Source: an uncultured Bacteroidales bacterium
GTDB taxonomy: Bacteria; Bacteroidota; Bacteroidia; Bacteroidales; UBA932
DNA length: 10,371 nucleotides
Assembly: GCA_900546445.1 (NCBI GenBank)
Contig: URCV01000052.1
Location: 1 to 10,371, forward strand
Reading direction: 5' to 3'
In this document: positions 1 to 7,337 of the stretch, one piece after another
Layout: each line of letters begins with the position of its first letter
Position numbering within the stretch: position 1 is the first letter of the stretch
The notes under the pieces: model-generated
The model's input: only the letters and a program-made list of their open reading frames with translations
What the model was told of the DNA's origin: nothing
Database searches by the model: none
Made by a program: the position numbers and the translations under genes

Positions 1-6
1 TTCCAC

Positions 7-146
7 AAATTCACTTTGGCAAGGAGGGTAGCGTAGAGTGAACCCTGTAAAGGATTGCTTGCCAAAGTGAGACTTTTTTAGATCCACCTTGGCAGGGAGG
101 TGCCAGTATACGCTTCCTGTGGCACATTGGCTGCCAAAGTGAATTT
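7..146. repeat. Two tandem related hairpin units upstream of tyrS
   Basis: The 10-base core CACTTTGGCA occurs four times in alternating orientation: about 12-21 (forward), 60-69 (reverse complement), 85-94 (one mismatch, CACCTTGGCA) and 132-141 (reverse complement). Bases 11-23 pair perfectly with 58-70 (13 bp), 85-95 pair with 131-141 with one mismatch, and the outermost arms 7-21 and 132-146 form a perfect 15-bp inverted repeat. The two units are offset by about 73 bases; their stems are conserved while their interiors differ. The second unit has a nested stem (100-105 with 120-125). The arms can pair locally within each unit or as one large outer hairpin. The nature is unknown: it could be a small palindromic mobile repeat, a transcript-end structure of the gene before the window, or a paired operator. 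Confidence 0.6.
11..79 (+). terminator. Possible rho-independent terminator formed by the first hairpin
   Basis: A perfect 13-bp stem (11-23 with 58-70) is followed after three bases by six T residues (74-79), as expected of an intrinsic terminator for a plus-strand gene ending before the window. The loop of about 34 bases is long for this role, and the stem belongs to a repeated element, so the terminator role is an inference. Confidence 0.3.
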
Positions 147-153
147 GATGAGC

Positions 154-210
154 TAGTCTCAATGGCCTTCCGTCCGGTGAAAAGCCCGTTTGGCCGGATG
201 GAAGAGACTA
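154..210. repeat. Large imperfect inverted repeat between the hairpin array and the tyrS promoter
   Basis: TAGTCTC (154-160) pairs with GAGACTA (204-210), and CTTCCGTCCGG (167-177) pairs with CCGGATGGAAG (194-204) with one mismatch that could be a G-U pair in RNA. The last base of one right arm is shared with the other. The left strand has a six-base bulge (161-166) and the loop is about 16 bases. An A-rich run follows on the plus strand, so it does not resemble a plus-strand terminator. It lies upstream of the predicted promoter and so is probably not in the tyrS mRNA; a protein-binding site or the 3' end of an upstream transcript are both possible. Confidence 0.4.
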
Positions 211-289
211 AAAATAAACCTATCCTCGAAAATACATCACAAATCTTTACCAACTTATTTTTAACACTTATTTAATAGGAAAGATTTGC

Positions 290-297
290 TAAATTTG
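290..297 (+). promoter_or_regulatory. Bacteroidetes-type -7 promoter element for the tyrS operon
   Basis: TAAATTTG matches the Bacteroidetes primary-sigma -7 consensus TAnnTTTG exactly and lies in a strongly AT-rich stretch (about 240-300). No good TTTG -33 element is visible at the expected distance, so the upstream half is weak. Transcription would begin around base 304, leaving a leader of roughly 30 bases if translation starts at 333. Confidence 0.45.
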
Positions 298-332
298 TAG
301 ACTTGTCCATGAATGAAAAGAATTTAATGTAT

Positions 333-1622
333 ATGAAGAATTTTGTAGAAGAACTCAGATGGCGCGGAATGCTCCAAAACAGCACTCCGGGAATTGAAGA
401 AGAATTGGCAAAGGGCCCTATGTCGGCTTATGTGGGAATAGACCCTACGGGAGATAGCCTGCACATCGGACATTTGGTCAGCATTATGATATTGAAGCAC
501 TTCCAGGCTTGCGGAAACAAGCCGTTCGCACTCATAGGCGGTGCTACCGGAATGATAGGTGACCCGTCCATGAAGAGCCAAGAGAGAAACTTGCTCGACG
601 AGAAAACCCTCGCACACAACGTCAGTTGCATCAAGGCCCAATTGGCCCGCTTCCTCGATTTTGAATCGGACGCGCCGAACAAGGCAGAACTCGTGAACAA
701 CTACGATTGGATGAAGGACTACACATTCATCAACTTCACCCGCGACATCGGTAAGCTCATTACCGTGAACTATATGATGAGTAAGGATTCGGTGAAGAAA
801 CGTCTCAGCAGGGACTCTTCTGAGGGTATGTCATTCACGGAGTTTACATATCAGCTTCTTCAGGGCTACGACTTCCTCTACCTCTACCAGAACAGGAACA
901 TAAGACTCCAGCTCGGAGGTGCAGATCAGTGGGGCAACATCACTACAGGAGCGGAACTCATTCGCAAGACCTTGGGAAAGGAGGCATACGCCCTCACTTG
1001 CCCTCTCATCACTAAGGCCGACGGAGGAAAGTTCGGAAAGACGGAGAAGGGAAACATCTGGCTTGATGCAGAGCGTACCAGCCCTTACCAGTTCTATCAG
1101 TTCTGGCTTAACGTAAGTGACGAAGACGCTGAGCGATACATTAAGATCTTCACTATGCTCGAGCGTGAGGTCATAGAGGCTGCCATCGAGGAACATCGTG
1201 CAGACCCTGGTCGCAGAACCCTTCAGAAGCTTCTCGCTAAGGAAGTTACCATTATGGTTCACGGAGAGGCTAACTACGAGACTGCAGTGAAGGCATCACA
1301 GATGCTTTTCGGAAAGGCCACGGCAGAAGACCTTCGCAGCCTGGACGAGAAGACCTTCCTCTCCGTATTCGAAGGCGTGCCTACGTTCGAGATATTACGA
1401 GAAGACCTTCCTGTGGGCATTCTTGACTTCCTCGCAGAAAAGACCGGCGTGTTCCCGTCTAAGGGCGAGGCTCGCAAGATGATTCAGGGTAACGGATTCT
1501 CGCTTAATAAGGAGAAGGTTACCGACATCGCGAGGGAAGTAAGCGAGAGCGACATCATCGACGGTAAATACATCCTCGCACAGAAAGGTAAGAAAGACTA
1601 CTTTATAATAATAGTAAAATAA
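333..1622 (+). CDS. tyrS: Tyrosine--tRNA ligase (TyrRS)
   Basis: Charges tRNA-Tyr with tyrosine using ATP in the cytoplasm; a class I aminoacyl-tRNA synthetase. Counting from the ATG at 333, the class I HIGH motif is at residues 44-47 (context DSLHIGHL), the KMSKS-equivalent loop is KFGKT at 233-237, and the C-terminal S4-type RNA-binding domain lies around residues 350-425 (FPSKGEARKMIQ...SLNKEK). The GGADQWGN tyrosine/adenylate-site segment is intact. Length about 429 residues is normal. In-frame alternatives are TTG 303, ATG 309 and ATG 327. I prefer 333 because Bacteroidetes TyrRS proteins usually begin M-x-FVEELRWRG, and 309 would lie almost on the predicted transcription start. It is the first gene of a tight run; its TAA shares one base with the rbfA ATG. 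Confidence 0.97.
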   Translation: MKNFVEELRWRGMLQNSTPGIEEELAKGPMSAYVGIDPTGDSLHIGHLVSIMILKHFQACGNKPFALIGGATGMIGDPSMKSQERNLLDEKTLAHNVSCIKAQLARFLDFESDAPNKAELVNNYDWMKDYTFINFTRDIGKLITVNYMMSKDSVKKRLSRDSSEGMSFTEFTYQLLQGYDFLYLYQNRNIRLQLGGADQWGNITTGAELIRKTLGKEAYALTCPLITKADGGKFGKTEKGNIWLDAERTSPYQFYQFWLNVSDEDAERYIKIFTMLEREVIEAAIEEHRADPGRRTLQKLLAKEVTIMVHGEANYETAVKASQMLFGKATAEDLRSLDEKTFLSVFEGVPTFEILREDLPVGILDFLAEKTGVFPSKGEARKMIQGNGFSLNKEKVTDIAREVSESDIIDGKYILAQKGKKDYFIIIVK

Positions 1623-1966
1623 TGGAAGGACAGTCAACACGACAGCAAAAGGTCAGCCGTGAGCTTCAGAGATACCTCGCAGAGCTTCTCAGAAGTAAGG
1701 GTATGGCATATTTCGGCGGCGCTATGGTAACCGTGAGCGAAGTCAGGATAAGCCCGGACCTTTCGATAGCTAAAGTTTACGTAAGCGTCTTCCCTTCGAA
1801 TAGGCAAGAAGAAGTGATGAAACAGCTCGAAGACGAGAAAAAACACTTGCGCGGAGAGTTGGGCCATCTGGTAGCCAAACAGTTAAGAATAGTTCCGGAT
1901 TTGGACTTCTACCTGGACACCACTCTTGACTACGCCGAACATATAGACGAACTGCTTAAAAAATAA
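1622..1966 (+). CDS. rbfA: 30S ribosome-binding factor A (RbfA)
   Basis: Small cytoplasmic ribosome-assembly factor that binds the immature 30S subunit and helps 16S rRNA 5'-end maturation, and is needed for cold adaptation in other bacteria. The 114-residue product covers the single KH-type RbfA domain: the N-terminal helix with RQQKVSRELQRYLAELL (about residues 7-23), the strand VTVSEVRISPDLSIAKVYVSVF (about 36-57) and the C-terminal LRIVPDLDFYLDTTLDYAEHI segment (about 88-108) typical of the family. The start codon overlaps the tyrS stop (TAATG), indicating translational coupling. The next gene starts immediately after its stop codon. The pairing of rbfA with a LolC/E-type permease is a common Bacteroidetes arrangement. 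Confidence 0.95.
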   Translation: MEGQSTRQQKVSRELQRYLAELLRSKGMAYFGGAMVTVSEVRISPDLSIAKVYVSVFPSNRQEEVMKQLEDEKKHLRGELGHLVAKQLRIVPDLDFYLDTTLDYAEHIDELLKK

Positions 1967-3055
1967 TTGAAGGTTGAGTTAAAAATAGCGAGCCGTTACC
2001 TATTTTCTCGAAAGTCCCACGACATCATTACTTGGATTTCGAGAATAGGGGTTGTGGGCATCGCCGTAGGTAGTGCCGCCCTGGTCGTGGTCCTTTCCGT
2101 TTTCAACGGATTTACCGAACTGATAGAGCGGAACATCGAAGAAAACTCACCTTTCTATAGGATAGAGCCTGTCGAAGGCTCTTATATGGAAGGCACGCAG
2201 GCTCTGGTAGATTCCATTATGACCATAGCCGGCGTGTCTTTCGCACAAGAAGTGGTGGAAGAGATGGTCGCTGCCCGCTATGACGAGAACCAAGCCATAG
2301 TGAAGATGCGGGGACTAGCCTCGGCCGACGACTTTTGGGTTAGCGGCTCCGCTGCCAGAGCGCTTGGCATAAGAGTCCAATTCCTGTCGAAACTGGAGTT
2401 GTACTATCCTACTTTCGGCAGGAGTAGATTGGCTCCGCTAAAGTCGATAGGCTCGCGCCCGAAGAAAATCGTGGGTGGCGACGACAACTCCGTGTGCGTC
2501 CCGATCGATGCGGCCAGAAACTTGCTCGCGATGGATTCGCAGCGAGCGTCTTACATAGAGGTGTTCTGTGATGCTACGACGGATGTGCGCCTCCTGGAAA
2601 AGGCTGTGGGCGGAAAGTGCAAGGTGCTGGACAGGCGCGCGCAGAACCCTGAGCTATATAGAGTTATGAGTCACGAAAAATTAGCCATATACATGGTTCT
2701 TTTCTTTATTATAGTGGTGGTGGCGGTGAATATCTACGCCAGCGAATCTATGCTCATCATAGAAAAGCAGCGAGACATCGAAAGCCTTAGGGCTATGGGC
2801 GCGGATGCGCGTATGGTAAGAAGGATTTATTTCACGGAAGGTATGCTCATCTGCTTTTTGGGTATGCTTGCAGGCGTGGTGGCGGGACTCCTTCTGGCTT
2901 GGGCGCAGCAGACGTGGGGATTTATCTCTATGCCGGGTAATGGAATAGTGTCGGCCTACCCGATAAAGGTGGAATGGGCCGATATCCTGATAAGTATGGC
3001 AGGCATCAGCCTGATAGGTGCATTGATTTCAAAATTAAGTTTAAAGAATATATGA
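1967..3055 (+). CDS. LolC/LolE/FtsX-family ABC transporter permease subunit
   Basis: Inner-membrane permease of the lipoprotein-release (Lol) / MacB-FtsX class, which works with a separate ATPase to move lipoproteins or transmit force across the envelope. The N-terminal signature ASRYLFSRKSHDIITWIS (about 8-25) leads into membrane segment 1 (about 25-47, ending LSVFNGF). A periplasmic domain runs to about 235, followed by three membrane segments near 239-258, 291-314 and 338-356. The cytoplasmic coupling segment EKQRDIESLRAMGAD (266-280) between segments 2 and 3 is the classic FtsX-domain motif. The start is TTG directly abutting the rbfA stop; no ATG would retain the conserved N-terminus. 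At 362 residues it is somewhat shorter than the ~400 usual for the family, apparently in the periplasmic domain near residue 125. No ATPase gene is present nearby; such permeases often use an ATPase encoded elsewhere. The last four bases overlap the next start (ATGA). Confidence 0.85.
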   Translation: MKVELKIASRYLFSRKSHDIITWISRIGVVGIAVGSAALVVVLSVFNGFTELIERNIEENSPFYRIEPVEGSYMEGTQALVDSIMTIAGVSFAQEVVEEMVAARYDENQAIVKMRGLASADDFWVSGSAARALGIRVQFLSKLELYYPTFGRSRLAPLKSIGSRPKKIVGGDDNSVCVPIDAARNLLAMDSQRASYIEVFCDATTDVRLLEKAVGGKCKVLDRRAQNPELYRVMSHEKLAIYMVLFFIIVVVAVNIYASESMLIIEKQRDIESLRAMGADARMVRRIYFTEGMLICFLGMLAGVVAGLLLAWAQQTWGFISMPGNGIVSAYPIKVEWADILISMAGISLIGALISKLSLKNI

Positions 3056-4443
3056 AGAAGAATTTATTGTTAGCAGGGGTATTGGCCCTTTGGGCTTGTT
3101 CGACCCTGTGCGCCCAGAATGTGGAAAAAGGGATTTCGCAAGGTATGCTGGAGTCTTATCGAAAGAGTTATAACCCTTCTCGCGAAGACAAAGCCCTGCG
3201 TAATGCATTGAATACCACACCTATAACTACATTGGCCATAAACTCGGAGAATGCGTCGATGATAGATACTCATTTTTCCGACAGGGTAGCCACGAAGGGC
3301 ATTACCGACCAGAAACGCTCCGGCCGCTGCTGGCTCTTCACCGGACTCAACGTACTTCGCGCCGATGCCATCAGCACACACAATTGGGGTGAGTTCGAGT
3401 TTTCGCAGTGCTACCTCTTTTTCTACGACCAGCTCGAAAAGTGCAACCTTTTCCTGCAGGCCATCATCGACACCCGCAAACTCCCTCTTGAGGACAGAAA
3501 GGTGGACTGGCTCCTGAGCAACCCGCTCTCCGACGGCGGCACCTTCACCGGTGTGGCCAATCTCGTAATGAAATACGGCGTAGTGCCTTCATCGGTGATG
3601 CCTGAGACCCTTGTGGCCAATAATACCACAGCCTATGCTGCCCAGATGCGCGAACTCCTGCGCCAGGATGCATTGGCCCTGAGAGAGGCCTCATCTGACA
3701 AACAGGCCATGCTTATAAAGAATGAGATGCTCTCGGATATCTACCGTATCTTGTGCCAATGCTTCGGCGAGCCTCCTGTGGAGTTCGAGTGGACCTGCTA
3801 TGACGCCAACGACACTAAGGTGAGCACGAAAAAGTACACACCTAAGTCTTTCTACGCAGAATACGTAGGACTCGACCTGGAGCGCGACTATGTGATGTTG
3901 ATGAACGACCCGAGCAGAGACTACTACAAAGTCTATGAAATCGAGTACGACCGTCATCTTTACGACGGAGATAACTGGTTGTACATCAATCTCCCTATAG
4001 AGAAAATCAAGGAGATGGCCATAGCTTCCATCAAGGATGACAAGGCTATGTATTTCAGCTGTGACGTGGGCAAGTTCCTCGACAGGGAAAAGGGCGTGCT
4101 TGACCTCGCAAACTTCGACTATCAGTCACTTCTGGGAGTGAAGTACACTATGAATAAAAAGGAGCGCATTCAGACCCATACGAGCGGCTCATCTCACGCT
4201 ATGACCCTTATCGCAGTGGATTTGGATGAGAATCAGACACCTAAGAAATGGATGGTGGAGAATAGCTGGGGAAAGACTAGCGGTTATAAGGGTAACCTCA
4301 TTATGACCGACGAGTGGTTCGACGAGTATATGTTCCGCCTCGTGGTGGACAAGAAATATGTCCCTGTGGAAATTCTCTCTCTGCTTTCGAAGAAGCCGGT
4401 ACAGCTTCCTGCCTGGGATCCTATGTTTATGGGTGAAGAATAG
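3052..4443 (+). CDS. pepC: Exported C1B cysteine aminopeptidase (PepC / bleomycin hydrolase family)
   Basis: Papain-fold peptidase that removes N-terminal residues from peptides; family members form hexameric barrels. Starting at ATG 3052, the product is 463 residues. Catalytic elements are all present: oxyanion-hole Q87 and nucleophile C93 in DQKRSGRCWLF, H382 in SSHAMTLIAVD, and N404 in VENSWG. The C-terminus ends near LPAWDPM, the usual end of this family, which reaches into the active site. Residues 1-21 look like a Sec signal peptide (MKKN, hydrophobic core, cleavage near CAQ), so the enzyme probably acts outside the cytoplasm, unlike the cytosolic PepC of lactic acid bacteria. An upstream in-frame start at 2974 would lie inside the permease gene and destroy the signal peptide, so it was rejected. 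Coupled to the permease by ATGA. It converges on the next gene with one base between stop codons. Confidence 0.92.
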   Translation: MKKNLLLAGVLALWACSTLCAQNVEKGISQGMLESYRKSYNPSREDKALRNALNTTPITTLAINSENASMIDTHFSDRVATKGITDQKRSGRCWLFTGLNVLRADAISTHNWGEFEFSQCYLFFYDQLEKCNLFLQAIIDTRKLPLEDRKVDWLLSNPLSDGGTFTGVANLVMKYGVVPSSVMPETLVANNTTAYAAQMRELLRQDALALREASSDKQAMLIKNEMLSDIYRILCQCFGEPPVEFEWTCYDANDTKVSTKKYTPKSFYAEYVGLDLERDYVMLMNDPSRDYYKVYEIEYDRHLYDGDNWLYINLPIEKIKEMAIASIKDDKAMYFSCDVGKFLDREKGVLDLANFDYQSLLGVKYTMNKKERIQTHTSGSSHAMTLIAVDLDENQTPKKWMVENSWGKTSGYKGNLIMTDEWFDEYMFRLVVDKKYVPVEILSLLSKKPVQLPAWDPMFMGEE

Positions 4444-4444
4444 A

Positions 4445-4852
4445 TTATTCGAAACGCACGGTGACTTTTATGCCATCGCGACTGTTCCATAACCAGAAAG
4501 TATTGTCCTCGAGTTTAACGACTTGCAGGACAATATTTTTTTTAGACTTGTTCATCCCGTTTCTCTCCGTCCATTCCATGCTTAGCGCCATGACTTCCTG
4601 AGCTTCACGCGTAGGGGTCTCATTTAGGCGGACGATGAAATAGTCGGACATATTGTCCGTATGAGCGCGAAACTCGTGTCTGTCGAGGTTATAGGCGTAT
4701 TGGCATTCACTAGGGGTATAGGTGAACATGCGCTTTTTCCCTACCTCCAGCCTAATGGTGTCATCGGTCAGAAAATCAGGAGTATAGGTGTGAGTCGTGC
4801 ACGAAAGCACAGTGCACAGGCAAAACAGGACTATGGGAACTATCTTTTTCAT
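4445..4852 (-). CDS. Small predicted lipoprotein of unknown function
   Basis: A 135-residue product with a clear lipoprotein signal: MKKIVPIV start, hydrophobic core, lipobox VLSC with C18 as the predicted acylated cysteine, so an envelope lipoprotein is likely. The mature part (about 19-135) has no motif I recognise; it has alternating hydrophobic/polar strands (for example TIRLEVGKKRMFTYTP and NIVLQVVKLEDNTFWLW) that suggest a small beta-rich domain. Its ATG overlaps the stop codon of the metalloprotease gene upstream by four bases (ATGA), so the two are probably translated together, and a partner, inhibitor or anchoring role for the protease is possible but unproven. It is the last gene of the ATP synthase-led unit as seen here. 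Confidence 0.75.
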   Translation of the reverse strand: MKKIVPIVLFCLCTVLSCTTHTYTPDFLTDDTIRLEVGKKRMFTYTPSECQYAYNLDRHEFRAHTDNMSDYFIVRLNETPTREAQEVMALSMEWTERNGMNKSKKNIVLQVVKLEDNTFWLWNSRDGIKVTVRFE

Positions 4853-6492
4853 CGCACGCTGATTTCTTTACAAATTACATCTATTGAGCCGTCTTCGTAA
4901 AGTAGCTCGGCCCTAAGAATTCCGTCTCTTTCTACGGTAAACTTACCCTTTTCGTCAGGGCTTATGCTCTGTCCGTCGAAGCTCCACGTTACCTTGACTG
5001 CTTTATAGGAGTTGAATACGTGCAGGGTAAAGCTGCTTCCCCTTATGAAAAGACCACCTTCGTTTTTCTTGGCCCCCCTCATATAGATGAACGGGATGGT
5101 GTTTCTCTCGTCTATTACTAAGGTGGTGAAGTGACTGGTGAAAGAGTAGCTCTCATCGGAAGTGACGATGAGCAGTTCCGCCGTGTAGTGGGTGTTTCCG
5201 TTAAGGCCATTCAGATAGCAGGACACGGCACCGTCGGAGTCCAACTTTTCATTTATGATCACTGGCTCAGAGTCTGCGGAACTAAGGGTGATGGTGCACG
5301 AGCGTACGTCTTTTCGAATGGACTCGTCTATCTCCCAGTCAATTAGCGCTCCCGTCTGGAATCTCTGGATGGAGATTTCTCGGATAGGCTCGATGACATC
5401 GAACGATACGCTCTTGTCTTTTTCTTTACGGATGTTCTTTATGGCGAGCGAAGGCCCGTTACCGCTCCAGTAGCGTAATCCGGGGGATGTCTCGCCGGAA
5501 AGGGATTGGCCTGTCCAAGCAGGGAAAAATATATCGTCAGACTTATCGGCATCGGGCTTAGCCTCGATTACCATAGCGCACGGGTGGTCCGGACGGCAGT
5601 TCACCTCGTTATAGGCCCAGCGCTCTGCGGCCGTCAGAATCTTCTTATAGTAAGCGGAATGACCGGCTTTGTTAGAGGATTGGTCCACATGGTACACGAT
5701 CAGGCCTTCGCCGCCTATCAGCTTGTCCCAGCCTTCTTGTGCGCGACATTCGAGAAGAAAATACTCACCGGACTTGTCCGAAGGTAGGTAGAGGTAGCGT
5801 CCGCTGCGTGAAAGTGGCTCGAGATTGTATGAACCGGCCTTCAAGGTATCGCAGATGCCCAGTTTAAGCTGAGCCATATCCACTGCGGAAAGCCCTGAGG
5901 GAGAGCGAGAATTGTCGATTTTATCGCCTTTGTCCATAAGCGACAGGAAGCCCCAGATGCCGTGGCATAGTCCGCCGCTTTCCTCGCTGTCGGTGTCGTA
6001 GAGATCCTTTAGACCGAGAATGTGCCCGTACTCGTGACAGAAGACGCCGAGCGGCAGTTTCTCTTCGTTAAAGAACTCGCTTATGGCGAAGTAGTAGTTG
6101 TCGATGCTGCCCCTGATCTGGTTTTCGTGAGGCCAGATATCGCTGCCGGAAAAGATGATTCCGACATTCGCATCGTAGTTTTTCATATTTATCAGCCGCG
6201 AACAGGTCTTGAATGCCTCCGATGCGGCTAACTGAGCGGTGTTGCTATTATACTTTCCGTTCGTAATCCTTATCGTCGGGCCTATTTCGAAATGACACGG
6301 GTGGTGCCCTTCGAGTGGTCCGAAGTATTCTTCAGCCTTCCCGGCCAATTCCTTAATTTCTTCCGGGGTGCTGGTAAATGGGGTGGAATTGATTTCTACG
6401 GGTATGATCAGCACGCTCTTGAAAGAGTCTGCGAAAGAAACTGTCGAGCACGCCAAAAGCAGTGCTGATGATATGACACGTAGTATTTTCAT
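4849..6492 (-). CDS. Secreted M6-family (immune inhibitor A-like) zinc metalloprotease
   Basis: The 547-residue product carries the zinc site HEYGHILGLKDLYD: H153 and H157 as zinc ligands, E154 as catalytic base, and the third ligand D163 in the HExxHxxGxxD pattern typical of M6 peptidases. GIWGFLSLMDKG (178-189) is the likely Met-turn region. The N-terminus has an export signal, either Sec cleavage near SFA-D (residue 21) or, less likely, lipidation at C15 (LLAC). Beyond the catalytic region (about 25-365), residues about 371-460 resemble a fibronectin type III domain and about 464-547 an Ig/PKD-like beta domain. No type IX secretion C-terminal signal is evident to me. The start overlaps the atpG stop by four bases (ATGA), and its end overlaps the lipoprotein start in the same way. 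The substrate is unknown; family members degrade host or extracellular proteins. Confidence 0.88.
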   Translation of the reverse strand: MKILRVISSALLLACSTVSFADSFKSVLIIPVEINSTPFTSTPEEIKELAGKAEEYFGPLEGHHPCHFEIGPTIRITNGKYNSNTAQLAASEAFKTCSRLINMKNYDANVGIIFSGSDIWPHENQIRGSIDNYYFAISEFFNEEKLPLGVFCHEYGHILGLKDLYDTDSEESGGLCHGIWGFLSLMDKGDKIDNSRSPSGLSAVDMAQLKLGICDTLKAGSYNLEPLSRSGRYLYLPSDKSGEYFLLECRAQEGWDKLIGGEGLIVYHVDQSSNKAGHSAYYKKILTAAERWAYNEVNCRPDHPCAMVIEAKPDADKSDDIFFPAWTGQSLSGETSPGLRYWSGNGPSLAIKNIRKEKDKSVSFDVIEPIREISIQRFQTGALIDWEIDESIRKDVRSCTITLSSADSEPVIINEKLDSDGAVSCYLNGLNGNTHYTAELLIVTSDESYSFTSHFTTLVIDERNTIPFIYMRGAKKNEGGLFIRGSSFTLHVFNSYKAVKVTWSFDGQSISPDEKGKFTVERDGILRAELLYEDGSIDVICKEISVR

Positions 6493-7337
6493 TCTTGTGC
6501 ACCTCCTGCCAAGTCCAAAATCTCGGCTGTAATCTTAGCTTGCCTGCTCTTGTTGTATTCCAGCGTGAGCTCGGAAAGCATATTGTCCCCATTGTCCGTA
6601 GCAGTCTGCATCGCTATCATTCGTGCAGCGTGCTCCGACTGACAGCTATCCAGAAGCATAGTGTAGACGTGGAGGTGGAGGAGTTTCGAAAGAAGCTCTT
6701 TCTCAAGGCCTTCCACGTCAGGCTCTATGAAGTATCTGTCCAGTATGTCGACCTCGCTCCTGGCGCCGGATTCCACGGTGCACGGCAAGTATTCTTCCAC
6801 TACACATTCCTGGTGCGCAGTGGTGCGGCAGTGGGTGTAGACGAGCTTGACACACGAATATTGCCCGCTGAGATAGCCGTCTATCAGGATGTCTGCCAAT
6901 TCGGCGGCGTCCTTATAGTTAGGACGCTCCGTAAGACGATTCAATTCCTTTTCGGAGCGGAAGCCGGATTTGGCCATAGCCTCGCACATCTTCTTGCCTA
7001 TGAAAAAGCAGGCCGGATTCTCGCCGCTTTCGGCCAATGTCTCCTTCGCCTTCTTGATGATGTTCGTGTTAAACCCGCCGCAGAGCGATGAGTTCGAGCT
7101 TATGGCTACGACGCAGCAGCGCGCCGAGTCCTTTTCCTCTCTTTTGAGAAAATCTCCGCCGACAGCCCCCAATTCGTTCAGGCAGGACTGCAATTCGTCC
7201 CGGTATTCCTTCAGGGGAACCATCATCGATGAAAACTTATGGTACTTGGCGCTGGACATAAGTTTCATAGCCGAAGTAATCTTCAGCGTGCTCTTGACGG
7301 AGTTGATTCTCTCTTTTATTTCTTTAAGCGAAGCCAT
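6489..7337 (-). CDS. atpG: F1Fo ATP synthase gamma subunit
   Basis: Central rotary shaft of F1: its two long helices turn inside the alpha3beta3 ring and couple proton flow to ATP synthesis. The 282-residue product has the conserved N-terminal helix (SLKEIKERINSVKSTLKITSAMKL, residues about 3-26, containing the ITSAM motif) and the conserved C-terminal helix (AARMIAMQTATDNG, then LTLEYNKSRQAKITAEI). The middle part, including a Rossmann-like region starting VVAISSNSSLCGGFN, is complete. Its ATG shares one base with the atpA stop (TGATG). It is normally the last gene of Bacteroidetes atpFHAG clusters; here a protease gene is coupled directly to its end. Confidence 0.97.
   Translation of the reverse strand: MASLKEIKERINSVKSTLKITSAMKLMSSAKYHKFSSMMVPLKEYRDELQSCLNELGAVGGDFLKREEKDSARCCVVAISSNSSLCGGFNTNIIKKAKETLAESGENPACFFIGKKMCEAMAKSGFRSEKELNRLTERPNYKDAAELADILIDGYLSGQYSCVKLVYTHCRTTAHQECVVEEYLPCTVESGARSEVDILDRYFIEPDVEGLEKELLSKLLHLHVYTMLLDSCQSEHAARMIAMQTATDNGDNMLSELTLEYNKSRQAKITAEILDLAGGAQE

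Noticed and set aside
7..146. CRISPR-like array
   Set aside because: The repeats alternate in orientation, number only four short arms, and lack regular repeat-spacer spacing; no cas gene is nearby.
1..300. T-box or other amino-acid riboswitch controlling tyrS
   Set aside because: I found no T-box sequence or specifier-loop arrangement, and T-boxes are chiefly a Firmicutes device; the hairpins also lie upstream of the likely promoter.
1029..1043. KFGKT in place of the textbook KMSKS motif in TyrRS
   Set aside because: KFGKS/KFGKT is a normal variant of this loop in bacterial tyrosyl-tRNA synthetases, not a lesion.
831..1262. 143-codon minus-strand open frame inside tyrS
   Set aside because: Antisense to the catalytic core of TyrRS, whose motifs explain the sequence fully.
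2974..3051. Upstream in-frame start extending pepC by 26 codons
   Set aside because: The extension lies within the permease gene, and starting at 3052 gives a proper signal peptide and the usual ATGA coupling.
6495..7091. 198-codon plus-strand open frame opposite atpG
   Set aside because: It is wholly antisense to the well-conserved atpG coding sequence, and its product shows no recognisable motif; a chance shadow frame.
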